Below are positions 53,446 to 62,211 of a DNA stretch of 64,000 nt, one piece after another (position 1 is the first letter of the stretch; every line of letters begins with the position of its first letter). A program made the position numbers and the translations under genes. The notes under the pieces were generated by a model. The model saw nothing but the letters and a program-made list of their open reading frames with translations. It made no database searches and was not told the DNA's origin. The stretch is from CADEED01 sp043747835 (GTDB lineage: Bacteria > Pseudomonadota > Gammaproteobacteria > Steroidobacterales > Steroidobacteraceae), in NCBI GenBank assembly GCA_043747835.1, contig JAYTOK010000101.1, positions 1-64,000 on the forward strand, read 5' to 3'.

Positions 53446-54654
53446 GTGGTTCAGTTCGGCATCGACCGGCTATTAGGCGATCACAAACTCCTGCAGGAGC
53501 TCGAAGGCAGACGCGTCGCGCTGCTCGCGCATCCCGCATCGATGACGGCCGACTTCGAGCATTCGCTCGATGCGTTGCGCACGATCCGCGGACTCGACAT
53601 CACCGCCGCTTTCGGTCCGCAACACGGACTGCGTGGCGACAAACAGGACAACATGATCGAGTCGCAGGATTTCCGCGACCCGGTGCATGGCATTCCGGTG
53701 TTCAGTCTCTACGGTGAAGTGCGGCGTCCGACCGAGGAAATGCTCGCGCATTTCGACGTGCTGCTCGTCGACATGCAGGATCTCGGCTGCCGCATCTACA
53801 CCTTCATCACCACGCTTTTATATGTACTGGAAGCCGCCGCGAAGCACGGCAAGACAGTGTGGGTGCTCGATCGCCCGAACCCCGCGGGACGTCCGATCGA
53901 AGGAATGAAGCTGCGTGATGGCTGGGAGAGTTTCGTGGGCGCGGGTCCGATCCCGATGCGCCACGGTCTCACGCTCGGCGAGCTCGGCATCTGGTTCGTG
54001 AGCCACTTCCACCTCGCGGTGGACTATCGCGTGATTCCGATGCGCGGCTGGAAGCCCGAAGAGGCACCGGGTTACGGCTGGCCGCTCGGCGAACGCAACT
54101 GGGTGAACCCAAGTCCGAATGCCGCCAACCTCTCGATGGCCCGCGCGTATGCCGGCACCGTGATGCTCGAGGGCACCACCTTGTCCGAAGGCCGCGGCAC
54201 GACGCGGCCGCTCGAGTTGTTAGGTGCGCCCGGTCTCGATCCGCGGACACTGCTGACGACGATGCACCGGATCATGCCGGGGTGGTTGCGCGGCTGTCGT
54301 CTGCGGCCGTGCTGGTTCGAGCCCACGTTCCAGAAACACGCGGGCAAGCAGTGCTCGGGTTTCCAGATTCACGTGGAAGACGGCGCGTACGGGCATGGCG
54401 AGTTCCGGCCGTGGCGGCTCATCGCCGGCGCGTTCAAATGCATCCGCCGGCTGCGCGGCGAATATCAGTTGTGGCGCGACTTCCCCTACGAATACGAGCG
54501 CACGCGTCTCGCGATCGACCTCATCAACGGCAGCGAGTTGCTGCGCGAATGGGTGGACGATCCGTCGTCGACGCCCGCCGATCTCGATGCGATCGTCGGG
54601 CGTGACGAGCGCTCCTGGGAAGAGGAGCGCGCGGATATCCTGCTGTATCGCTAG
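53446..54654 (+). CDS. DUF1343 / NamZ-like exo-beta-N-acetylmuramidase
   Basis: 402 residues, GTG start at 53446 supported by GAGG 7-8 bases before; a longer open frame overlaps the DOMON-like gene and is not favoured. Family motifs are clear: GPQHGLRGDKQDNM, HFDVLLVDMQDLGCRIYTFI, VLDRPNPAGR and EGTTLSEGRGTTRPLE. DUF1343 includes Bacillus NamZ (YbbC), which removes N-acetylmuramic acid from peptidoglycan fragments. No signal peptide is visible, so it would act on imported muropeptides in the cytoplasm, or the family member has another role. It is convergent with the UrcA gene, overlapping by 4 bases. Confidence 0.87.
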   Translation: MVQFGIDRLLGDHKLLQELEGRRVALLAHPASMTADFEHSLDALRTIRGLDITAAFGPQHGLRGDKQDNMIESQDFRDPVHGIPVFSLYGEVRRPTEEMLAHFDVLLVDMQDLGCRIYTFITTLLYVLEAAAKHGKTVWVLDRPNPAGRPIEGMKLRDGWESFVGAGPIPMRHGLTLGELGIWFVSHFHLAVDYRVIPMRGWKPEEAPGYGWPLGERNWVNPSPNAANLSMARAYAGTVMLEGTTLSEGRGTTRPLELLGAPGLDPRTLLTTMHRIMPGWLRGCRLRPCWFEPTFQKHAGKQCSGFQIHVEDGAYGHGEFRPWRLIAGAFKCIRRLRGEYQLWRDFPYEYERTRLAIDLINGSELLREWVDDPSSTPADLDAIVGRDERSWEEERADILLYR

Positions 54655-54995
54655 CCGACCTTGCGGCCCGACGAATCGTGCAACGCCGTCAGCAGCGGTC
54701 GGTCGATCTTCTTGACCGCTGACGCCAGCGTGTCGTCGACGCACTTCTGCGCGAGCGTCTTCTCGCTGAGATTCAGAAATCCACCGTCGATGCCGCAGAC
54801 GCGGCGTGAAGCCTTGCGCAGCTTGCGATAGACGTTCTCGACGCCTTTCTGCGTCTCGAGATCTTCAGCGGCGTAGTCCACCGAGATCTTGGGCGCGAGC
54901 TCGATGCTGAGCGGCACATCCGCGCGCGCGGTGGCGGCGGCGAGCGCGAAAGCGGCAATCGCAATCGCGGGGAAAACTTTAAGTTTGCGGGTCAT
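54651..54995 (-). CDS. UrcA-family exported protein
   Basis: 114 residues; GGAGGATTCGCC precedes the ATG. The signal peptide ends near TARA. The mature domain has the UrcA pattern: VDYAAEDLETQKGVENVYRKLRKASRRVCG with a second Cys in LAQKCVDDTLASAVKKI, probably a disulfide. The family is common in Steroidobacteraceae and Sphingomonadales; its function is unknown. Its presence supports the taxonomic inference. Confidence 0.82.
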   Translation of the reverse strand: MTRKLKVFPAIAIAAFALAAATARADVPLSIELAPKISVDYAAEDLETQKGVENVYRKLRKASRRVCGIDGGFLNLSEKTLAQKCVDDTLASAVKKIDRPLLTALHDSSGRKVG

Positions 54996-55151
54996 GGCGA
55001 ATCCTCCGTTGAGTACGCCTGTTGAGACGCTGCAGCTCGCGAAAGCGTTGCAGTTAGATCGGGAGATTCGCGCTGAAGCGTTTCATCGCGTCGACGGAGT
55101 GAAGCATCGCGGCCCGCAAGACGGCCGCTGCGACATTCTGTCTCATCCGAT

Positions 55152-55337
55152 TCAGCCCACCACTTCGATCGTGACGGTCGGCACCAGGATCGTGACGCTC
55201 GGCTTGGCGGCGGCGAATGAAGCGGCTTCGGCATTCACGCTCAGGAAGAGCAGGGTGGTGATCGAAATCGCGGCGGCGCTCGCGGTGAAATGCTCGTAAG
55301 CGCGGCGCAGCAGAAAGTTGTAATTCGTGCGGGACAT
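55152..55337 (-). CDS. Small exported or anchored protein of unknown function
   Basis: 61 residues from ATG 55337, with GGAGATCAGCC upstream. A single hydrophobic helix (AAAISITTLLFLSVNAEAA) and a Val/Ile-rich end (PSVTILVPTVTIEVVG). It lies 156 bp upstream of the UrcA-family gene and both are short, exported and in the same direction. No family recognised. Confidence 0.5.
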   Translation of the reverse strand: MSRTNYNFLLRRAYEHFTASAAAISITTLLFLSVNAEAASFAAAKPSVTILVPTVTIEVVG

Positions 55338-55501
55338 GGCTGATCTCCGGTAGTAGGGGCGGAACATCGAGCCGATGACGCGTCTGGCTCATCGCTTGCC
55401 GGCGTGAGTCGCGAGTCCGAAACTTGTCTATCGGGACGTCCATATAGACGCGCGACCCCCCGGATCGGTTGCAATGAGTGAAGTGAAGTTTTTGTGAAGA
55501 A

Positions 55502-55532
55502 CTGTCCGCGAACCGCGCTCTTATGCGGACAG
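55502..55532. other. Inverted repeat between DUF4180 and the small exported gene
   Basis: CTGTCCGC (55502-55509) pairs with GCGGACAG (55525-55532) around a 15-base loop. It lies downstream of the DUF4180 stop on the minus strand and may end that operon, though no T-run follows. Confidence 0.4.
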
Positions 55533-55614
55533 ACGGGGTCAGGCGCCGTTTCAGCGGTTCAGGAGCGGCGACCCAGGGCGCGCGACGGCGCTCAGGAACT
55601 CGCGTGCAGCTCCA

Positions 55615-55926
55615 TCAACATTTCGCGACGGGCAAGTAGTTCAGCCATTGCCGCGCGAGTTGTGCGGAGGTGAAAAACCGGATCTGCTTGTGCGTGCGAT
55701 GCTCGTACGCGAGCTCGCTGAAGCGGCTGCCGTACGCCGACTCCTCCGCGACGACGATCGCGAGGCGCGCACGATAGTTCGTGAATTTCTGGAACAACTC
55801 GCCTGCGAGACCCGTGCGCAGGTCGAAGAAATCCGGGCCGAATTGTTTCTCGTCGAGCACGAGGCCGCCGCCGCCGATACTGGCGCTCAAGGCTTCCGGG
55901 ATATCGCTGGAAGAATCGATCCTCAA
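55615..55926 (-). CDS. DUF4180-family protein
   Basis: 103 residues, cytoplasmic. SDIPEALSASIGGGGLVLDEKQFGPDFFDLRTGLAGELFQKFTN and the later YRARLAIVV match DUF4180, a small family of unknown function. It follows the ParB-like gene with a 10-bp gap in the same direction, so it is probably the last gene of that operon. Confidence 0.75.
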   Translation of the reverse strand: MRIDSSSDIPEALSASIGGGGLVLDEKQFGPDFFDLRTGLAGELFQKFTNYRARLAIVVAEESAYGSRFSELAYEHRTHKQIRFFTSAQLARQWLNYLPVAKC

Positions 55927-55936
55927 AGAACTCTCT

Positions 55937-56956
55937 TCACTCCGCCGACTCGGCGCCAGCGGCGACGAAGGCTAGGTCCGACATGTTCACCTTGCCCAGA
56001 TCGAACTTCTTCGCCGCCGCCACCATTCTCAGCAGCGCCTGCGCGATCGGCATCACCGGCTTCTTGTCGCCGGCTTTCATCTTGTGGAAGCGCACGGGGT
56101 TGATGCGTGCGACGACGTAGCTGCGCAGGTACGGAGACTTCATGCCGCGCGCCTGCAGCTCGCCGACGATTCGCTTCACCTCGCTGTCGATTTCCTGCAG
56201 CCGCGAGGCATACGCGGCGCGCTCGCGCAGCGCCTCGGGCAGCTTCTTCGTCGTCAGCCGGTCGACTTTCTTGAGCACGGGGCTGTACGCGCCGCCGCCG
56301 AAGCGCAGGTTCTCTTCGTACACGAGCCCGAGCGTCAGCAGCTCGGCCGCTTCGAATTCGGCGGCCAGCGACGCTTCGGTGCGCGACGGTTCGCGCTTCG
56401 CGAGATTTCGCGCCATGCGAACGACTTCGAGCGACTTGTCCTTCAGGTTGTGCGCCTTCTCGGTGTTCAGTGCGAGGATGCGGTACGACAGCGATTCGTC
56501 GGGGGAGATCAGCACGGTCAGTTGCTTGAGGCCGAGCATCTTCGCGGCCGCGAGCCGGTGCCGGCCGTTCGGCGTCCAGAAGCGGCCGTCCTCGCCGCGC
56601 ACGACGATCAGCGGATCGAGGAAAGCGGCGGTGGCTTCGATCGCGCCCGCGAGGCGCTTCGCATGCGTCGGCGAGAGATCGCGTTGGAACGGGGTCGGTT
56701 GCACGGCGCTGAACGGCAGCGAGGCGAGCAGCAACGGACGGCCACCCAGCGGCTCGCGATACGCGCCGATCGGCGCACCGCCGGCCTTGCGCACGAGATC
56801 GACCACGGCCGCGATTTCGGGATGGTCGATCGGCAGCGCGACTTCCGTCGCGGCGAGGCCGCGCTTCACCGCGTTCGGCGCGAGCTTCACGCCCCGTCGG
56901 GATCGTCCCTTGCTTCCGGGCTTAGCCTTGGGGGCCGGTTTCTTTTTTGCCGCCAT
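55937..56956 (-). CDS. Orphan ParB-N domain protein
   Basis: 339 residues. A very basic N-terminus (KKKPAPKAKPGSKGRSRRG) precedes a ParB N-terminal-type domain at about 80-170 (FSAVQPTPFQRDLSPTHAKRLAGAIEAT...DGRFWTPNGRHRLAAAKMLGL, including the GRHR motif). A long helical region follows. No parA or parS is present, so this is not the chromosome-partition ParB; such orphan proteins may be CTP-binding switches or nucleoid-associated proteins. Its ATG lies 35 bp inside the upstream NDH-2 gene. Confidence 0.78.
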   Translation of the reverse strand: MAAKKKPAPKAKPGSKGRSRRGVKLAPNAVKRGLAATEVALPIDHPEIAAVVDLVRKAGGAPIGAYREPLGGRPLLLASLPFSAVQPTPFQRDLSPTHAKRLAGAIEATAAFLDPLIVVRGEDGRFWTPNGRHRLAAAKMLGLKQLTVLISPDESLSYRILALNTEKAHNLKDKSLEVVRMARNLAKREPSRTEASLAAEFEAAELLTLGLVYEENLRFGGGAYSPVLKKVDRLTTKKLPEALRERAAYASRLQEIDSEVKRIVGELQARGMKSPYLRSYVVARINPVRFHKMKAGDKKPVMPIAQALLRMVAAAKKFDLGKVNMSDLAFVAAGAESAE

Positions 56957-58202
56957 GATCCTTTCTCTCCGCTTCGGGCCTAAGGATGATGCGCGCGCCG
57001 CGGCCGTAGGTGAAATATGCCCAGGCCCAATTGATCAGGACGATGAGCCGGCTGCGGAACCCGATCAGGAAATATATGTGGAGCACGAGCCAGAACCACC
57101 AGGCGATGGCTCCGGAGATCGCGAGATTCGGCAGTTGCGCGATGGCGGAATGCCGGCCGATCGTCGCGAGCGACCCGAAATCGGTGTAGCGAAATGGATG
57201 CGTCGGCTTGCCCGCGAGGCGCGCCAGCATGTTGCGCGCGACGTATGCGCCCATCTGCTTCGCGGCGGGCGCGACCCCGGGCACCGGCTTGCCGTCGACT
57301 TCGATCGACGCGAGATCGCCGGCGACGAAGATCTCCGGATGCGCGGGGACCGACAGATCCGGCGCGACGCGCACGCGGCCCGCGCGGTCGAGCACAGCGT
57401 CGAGTTGTTTGCCGAGCGGGGAGGCAGCGACGCCCGCGGCCCAGAGGATCGTGCGCGCCGCGATCGTTCGCTCACCGAATTTGAGGAAATCCGCGCCGAG
57501 GTCGGTGACCGGCGCGCCGGTCAGCACTTCGACGCCTAGCTTCTCGAGCTGAGCTCGTGCTTTTCCGGACAGCTTCTCGGTGAACGTCGACAACACTCGC
57601 GGTCCGGCTTCGACCAGCAGCACGCGGGCCTTCCGCGAGTCGATGCGGCGGAAGTCGCGCGCAAGTGTGTGGCGCGCGATCTCGGCGAGGGTGCCCGCGA
57701 GCTCGACGCCCGTCGGACCCGCGCCGATCACGGCGAACGTGAGGCAGGCGTCGCGCGTCGCCTCGTCGGCGGTCGACTCGGCCTCTTCGAAAGCCGAGAG
57801 CACGCGACGGCGGATCAGAAAGGCATCGTCGAGTGTCTTGAGTCCCGGGGCGAAGGGCGCCCAATGATCGCGGCCGAAGTAGGCATGCGTCGCGCCGCTG
57901 GCGACGAGAAGATAGTCATACGGAATCTCCTGGCCGTTCACCAGGACCGAACGGCGCGCGGCATCGATGCGCTCGACCTGTCCCATGATCACAGTCGCGT
58001 TGCGCTGATCGCGCAGGATGTGGCGCAAGGGCGCGGCAATCGACGGCGCCGCGAGGCCCGCGGTCGCGACCTGGTAGAGCAGCGGCTGGAAGAGGTGGTG
58101 GTTGCTGCGATCGACGAGCGTGACCTCGACCGGCGCTTTGCGCAGGCGGCGAACCGCCCAGAGTCCGGCGAAGCCTCCGCCGATGACGACAATCTTCTGC
58201 AT
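56922..58202 (-). CDS. ndh: Type II NADH dehydrogenase-like FAD oxidoreductase
   Basis: 426 residues. The FAD-binding motif is VVIGGGFAGLWAVRRL, the NAD(P)H-binding motif VIGAGPTGVELAG, and the third FAD site AGDLASIEVDGKPVPGVAP. A C-terminal amphipathic/hydrophobic stretch (WWFWLVLHIYFLIGFRSRLI) suggests membrane attachment as in NDH-2. It would pass electrons from NADH to quinone without pumping protons. It overlaps the ParB-like gene by 35 bp. It diverges from fumarase with 67 bp between them. Confidence 0.87.
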   Translation of the reverse strand: MQKIVVIGGGFAGLWAVRRLRKAPVEVTLVDRSNHHLFQPLLYQVATAGLAAPSIAAPLRHILRDQRNATVIMGQVERIDAARRSVLVNGQEIPYDYLLVASGATHAYFGRDHWAPFAPGLKTLDDAFLIRRRVLSAFEEAESTADEATRDACLTFAVIGAGPTGVELAGTLAEIARHTLARDFRRIDSRKARVLLVEAGPRVLSTFTEKLSGKARAQLEKLGVEVLTGAPVTDLGADFLKFGERTIAARTILWAAGVAASPLGKQLDAVLDRAGRVRVAPDLSVPAHPEIFVAGDLASIEVDGKPVPGVAPAAKQMGAYVARNMLARLAGKPTHPFRYTDFGSLATIGRHSAIAQLPNLAISGAIAWWFWLVLHIYFLIGFRSRLIVLINWAWAYFTYGRGARIILRPEAERKDHGGKKETGPQG

Positions 58203-58239
58203 AGCGAAAGTTTACCGAAACGCACCCGATTCGCCGCGC

Positions 58240-58245
58240 TAAAAT
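58240..58245 (+). promoter_or_regulatory. Possible -10 box for fumarase
   Basis: TAAAAT lies 24 bases before the fumarase ATG (58270) in the 67-bp divergent gap with NDH-2. The -35 element is weak or displaced, so the call is tentative. Confidence 0.35.
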
Positions 58246-58269
58246 GCCGTCACGCCAGAGTTTTCAGTC

Positions 58270-59790
58270 ATGACAGAAATCGTCCAGCAAGACCTCATCG
58301 ACAGCGTCGCCGACGCGCTCCAATACATTTCCTACTTCCACCCGCCGGACTACATCCGCGCGCTGGGCAAGGCTTACGAACTCGAGCAGTCGCCGGCGGC
58401 GCGCGACGCCATCGCGCAGATCCTGACGAACTCGCGCATGTGCGCGGAAGGGCGGCGTCCGATCTGCCAGGACACCGGCATCGTCATGGTGTTCGCGAAA
58501 GTCGGCATGGATGTGCGCTGGAAGGCGTCGATGAGCTTCGAGGACATGATCAACGAAGGCGTACGCCGCGCCTATCTACACCCGGACAACAAGCTGCGCG
58601 CGTCGATCGTCGCGGATCCGAATTTCTCGCGCCGGAACACGAAGGACAACACGCCCGCCGTCATCCACACGCAGCTCGTGCCGGGCGCTTCGCTTTCGAT
58701 CACCGTCGCCGCGAAGGGCGGCGGCTCCGAGAACAAGTCGAAGTTCGTGATGCTGAATCCGTCGGATTCGCTCGTCGACTGGGTGTTGAAGACGGTGCCG
58801 CTGATGGGCGCGGGCTGGTGTCCGCCGGGCATGCTCGGCATCGGCATCGGCGGGTCGGCCGAAAAGGCGATGTTGCTCGCGAAAGAGTCGCTCATGGAAC
58901 CGATCGACATGACGGAGCTCAAGGCCCGCGGGCCCGCGTCGAAGACGGAAGAGCTGCGCATCGAGCTCTTCGACAAGGTGAACGCGCTCGGCATCGGCGC
59001 GCAGGGCCTGGGTGGTCTATCTACCGTGCTCGACGTCAAGATCTTCGATTACCCGACGCACGCTGCTTCGAAGCCCGTCGCGATGATCCCGAACTGCGCA
59101 GCCACGCGGCACGTGCACTTCACGCTCGACGGCTCGGGACCGGCGAAGCTCGAGACGCCGAAGCTCTCGGACTGGCCGAAGATCGACTGGAAGCCGGCGG
59201 CCGATGCGCGCCGCGTGAATCTCGATACGCTGACGCCCGCGGAAGTCGCGACGTGGAAGCCAGGCGAGCCGCTGCTCCTGAACGGGAAGATGCTCACGGG
59301 TCGCGATGCCGCGCACAAACGCATCGCGGACCTGTTCGCGAAGGGCGAAGCGCTTCCCGCCGGCGTCGATTTCCGCAACCGCGTGATCTATTACGTCGGT
59401 CCGGTCGATCCGGTGCGCGGGGAAGTCGTGGGCCCGGCCGGCCCGACCACAGCGACGCGCATGGACAAGTTCACCGAGATGATGCTCGAGAAGACCGGGC
59501 TCATCGCGATGGTCGGCAAAGCGGAGCGCGGGCCTGCGGGCATCGAAGCTATCGCCAAACATCGCGCGGCGTATCTGATGGCCGTCGGCGGCGCGGCGTA
59601 TCTCGTGTCGAAGGCGATCAAGGCATCGCGCGTGGTCGCGTTCGAAGATCTTGGCATGGAAGCGATCTACGAATTCACCGTCGAAGACATGCCCGTCACC
59701 GTCGCCGTGGATGCGAACGGCACGTCGGTGCATCAGACCGGGCCGGCGGAGTGGTCGCAGAAGATCAAGGGGATATTCCCCGTTTCCTAG
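58270..59790 (+). CDS. fumA: Class I fumarate hydratase
   Basis: 506 residues. The N-terminal domain has MCAEGRRPICQDTGIVMVF, a cluster-ligand Cys region, and AGWCPPGMLGIGIGG; MIPNCAATRHVHF provides a further Cys. These are the [4Fe-4S]-type class I fumarases that interconvert fumarate and malate in the TCA cycle. The C-terminal domain begins near LNTLTPAEVATW. Length matches the family. The last six residues (GIFPVS) are read from the palindromic element, whose TAG provides the stop. The symbol is by family; an fumB-type name would be equally possible. Confidence 0.93.
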   Translation: MTEIVQQDLIDSVADALQYISYFHPPDYIRALGKAYELEQSPAARDAIAQILTNSRMCAEGRRPICQDTGIVMVFAKVGMDVRWKASMSFEDMINEGVRRAYLHPDNKLRASIVADPNFSRRNTKDNTPAVIHTQLVPGASLSITVAAKGGGSENKSKFVMLNPSDSLVDWVLKTVPLMGAGWCPPGMLGIGIGGSAEKAMLLAKESLMEPIDMTELKARGPASKTEELRIELFDKVNALGIGAQGLGGLSTVLDVKIFDYPTHAASKPVAMIPNCAATRHVHFTLDGSGPAKLETPKLSDWPKIDWKPAADARRVNLDTLTPAEVATWKPGEPLLLNGKMLTGRDAAHKRIADLFAKGEALPAGVDFRNRVIYYVGPVDPVRGEVVGPAGPTTATRMDKFTEMMLEKTGLIAMVGKAERGPAGIEAIAKHRAAYLMAVGGAAYLVSKAIKASRVVAFEDLGMEAIYEFTVEDMPVTVAVDANGTSVHQTGPAEWSQKIKGIFPVS

Positions 59791-59883
59791 CAAAAGGGGA
59801 GGGACCTCGTAAGTTGAGCTTGGGATACCGGGTGCGCGCCAGGTCCCTCCCCTTTTGCTAGGAAACGGGGAATATCCCCATTA
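59768..59883. repeat. Palindromic intergenic element, GGGGATATTCCCC family, copy 2
   Basis: The outer arms contain GGGGATATTCCCCGTTTCCTAGCAAAAGGGGAGGGACC and its inverse; the arms span 59769-59807 and 59842-59880, over about 39 bp. The central loop (about 59808-59841) differs from copy 1 at 22723. The fumarase stop TAG (59788-59790) is within the left arm, and the kinase stop TAA (59881-59883, minus) is at the right end. Shared sequence with copy 1 includes the whole GGAAACGGGGAATATCCCCATT segment. Confidence 0.87.
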
Positions 59884-62112
59884 ACTACCTTCGGGCAGTC
59901 CGTGCGGCGACGCTCGCGGGAACCAGCAACTGACCACGGTCCCGCGCGCCCGCGCGCTCTCGACCCGCAGGCTGCCCGCCATCATCTGCGCGCGATAATG
60001 CATGATGCGCAACCCCAGTCCTTTCGACTGGTGCATCGCCGGGTTGAACCCACAGCCGTTGTCCTCGATGCGCAGCAGCCCGCGCTCTCCGTCGCAACGC
60101 AACGCGATCTGCACTAGTTCGGCCGTGCCGTGCTGGGCGGCATTCGTCACCGCCTCCTGCGCGATGCGGTAGAGATGCAGCGCGTTCACTGACTCGAGGC
60201 CACGCTCGAGCGCCACGTCCGCCTCGCAGCGCACGTCGATGTGAAACATCGCCGATAACCGGCGTGCGAGCCCTTCGAGCGCCATCGCGAGGCCGCCGCG
60301 GTCGAACGTCACCGGGGACAGGCCGCGCGCGAGCGCGCGTGTCGTGAAGATCGCGTCGTTGACGAGCAGCGCGACTTCCTCGATGGACTGCGAGAGCGCC
60401 GGCGCCTCGCGCTCCGCGCGGTTCTCGACGCCGCGCAACAACAGCGCAATGCCGGTGAGCTCCTGGCCGAGGCCGTCGTGCAGGTCGTTGCCGATGCGCT
60501 GCTGTTCGCGATTGCTGACCTCGAGCACTTCGCGCTCGAGCTGCCGTCGCGCGGTCGCGTCCTGGAGCATCGTGAGCCAGAAGCGTTCTCCCCGCAGTAC
60601 GAGCGAGGTGATTCCGCCTTCGACGAACAACGCGCCGTCACTTTCACGTGCGCCGTGAACGGTGAGCTCGCTCACGAGCGGCGCGCCGATGCGCGTTCCG
60701 GCCTCGTCGGCGAATTCCGCGATGCGCCGGTCGAGCGGCGGCTCGCAGGGCAGCTCGTCGAGATGTTTTCCGATGAGGTCGCCGGGGGACACACGGAACA
60801 TGCGATCGAGCGCGGGATTCGTCATGCGGATCACGCCGTGGCTGTCGGATAGAACGACACCTTCGTGCATGACTTCGACGGCCAGCGCCTGGCTGCGCAA
60901 GACTTCCTCGTTGACCTTGCGATCGGTGATGTCGTGGACGACGCCGATGAAGCGATTCACGGCGCCGTCGTGCGCGATGATGGGCTGGTTGGCCAGATGC
61001 ACCCAGCGGGAGGCGCCTTTCAGCGTGCGCAACGACAACTCCATCTCGGTACGCTCGCCGGTGCGCAGTCGTTGGCGCCGCCGGATCTGGGCATTGTGGT
61101 CTGCGGGATTCACGAACTGCCGCCAGCCGATGCGGTTGATCTCCTCGAAACTGCCGCCGAAGAAAGTATTCCAGCCCGGACTCGCCCAGACGATTTCCAC
61201 TTCTCCCGCTTCGTCGACCTTCGCCTCGTAAACGAAGCCGGAGGTGAGATCCGCGACGGTCCGATAGCGGAACTCGCTTTCGCGCAGCGCGTCCGCGGCG
61301 TGCTTGCGCTCGGTCACGTCGATCGCGACGCCCACGAGACGAGCAAACTTCTCCGAGCCCGGGTCCGCGATCGGCCGGTTGCGCACTTCGAGCCAGCGGA
61401 CCTGACCATCCGCGCGACGAATCTGCGCGTTGAACTCGACCGTCTCACCGAGCAGATATCTGCGCGCGCGCTTCGCGCTCTCCTGTTCCCAGCCATCGCC
61501 GATCACGAAACTCTGCCAGCCGCGGCGCCGGTATTCCGCGTCGGAGCAACCGTAGACGCGATCGGCGCCCAGCGTCCACTCGAGCTCGTAGATCCCCTGC
61601 GCGTTGATGAAATATTCGTGCACGGCGCCTTCGGACAGATCCGCGACGGTGCGATAGCGCGCGTGGTGCAGCGCGAGGATGCGTTCGTTCGCCTTGCGCA
61701 GGCTGATGTCGCGCGAGTGGGCGATGATGCCGAGCACCGCCGGATTCGCGAGCGCGTTGACGGCGATGCTCTCGAGCCAGCACCACGTACCATCCTTGTG
61801 CCGGAACCGGTATTCGAAGCAGTTGAGGTCCGCATGATCGCGCGCGGACTTCATGATCGAGCGGAACCGATCCCGCATCAGGGCCAGATCGTCGGGATGC
61901 ACGAAGTCGGCGGCGTTGCGACCGACCATCTCGGCCACCGCATATCCGAGATGGAGGCGCACGGCCTCGTTCACGTACGTGAACGTTCCCGAGGCGTCCT
62001 GGATGGTGATGATCTCGAGCGAGTATTCCGTGAGCGCGCGTAGCCGCTCGACCGCGCGGTCGGGGTCATCGGCGCTCGACGGGATTTTGCGGTGCTCCTC
62101 CATCATCGCCAT
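59881..62112 (-). CDS. Multi-PAS NarL-type sensor histidine kinase
   Basis: 743 residues from ATG 62112; upstream in-frame starts read into the divergent gene. No membrane helix is visible, so it is cytoplasmic. Four PAS domains are recognisable: about 35-145 (LEIITIQDASGTFTYVNEAV), 150-270, 280-405 and 410-535, each ending in a DITDRK-like PAC motif. The phospho-acceptor is in NREQQRIGNDLHDGLGQELTG (HisKA_3). The ATPase domain has RIAQEAVTNAAQHG and RIEDNGCGFNP. A LuxR/NarL-type response regulator would be expected as partner but none is near. It is divergent from the retropepsin gene. Confidence 0.88.
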   Translation of the reverse strand: MAMMEEHRKIPSSADDPDRAVERLRALTEYSLEIITIQDASGTFTYVNEAVRLHLGYAVAEMVGRNAADFVHPDDLALMRDRFRSIMKSARDHADLNCFEYRFRHKDGTWCWLESIAVNALANPAVLGIIAHSRDISLRKANERILALHHARYRTVADLSEGAVHEYFINAQGIYELEWTLGADRVYGCSDAEYRRRGWQSFVIGDGWEQESAKRARRYLLGETVEFNAQIRRADGQVRWLEVRNRPIADPGSEKFARLVGVAIDVTERKHAADALRESEFRYRTVADLTSGFVYEAKVDEAGEVEIVWASPGWNTFFGGSFEEINRIGWRQFVNPADHNAQIRRRQRLRTGERTEMELSLRTLKGASRWVHLANQPIIAHDGAVNRFIGVVHDITDRKVNEEVLRSQALAVEVMHEGVVLSDSHGVIRMTNPALDRMFRVSPGDLIGKHLDELPCEPPLDRRIAEFADEAGTRIGAPLVSELTVHGARESDGALFVEGGITSLVLRGERFWLTMLQDATARRQLEREVLEVSNREQQRIGNDLHDGLGQELTGIALLLRGVENRAEREAPALSQSIEEVALLVNDAIFTTRALARGLSPVTFDRGGLAMALEGLARRLSAMFHIDVRCEADVALERGLESVNALHLYRIAQEAVTNAAQHGTAELVQIALRCDGERGLLRIEDNGCGFNPAMHQSKGLGLRIMHYRAQMMAGSLRVESARARGTVVSCWFPRASPHGLPEGS

Positions 62113-62211
62113 TCTAGCCACAGGGAACGGCGCGAAACGCAGGTCCCGTTCCCGAAGTCCACTTACCGCAGCGCTGCGCCATCCGGCGCGGGTTGCGCTA
62201 AGGTTTGTGAC

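Noticed and set aside
53302..53446. N-terminal extension of the NamZ-like protein
   Set aside because: It overlaps the DOMON-like gene in another frame; GTG 53446 has a good ribosome binding site and begins the conserved domain.
57669..59861. Plus-strand open frame of about 730 codons across the NDH-2 and fumarase genes
   Set aside because: It is antisense to NDH-2 and out of frame with fumarase; the translation is Arg/Ala/His-rich with no motifs. This is a normal by-product of high GC.
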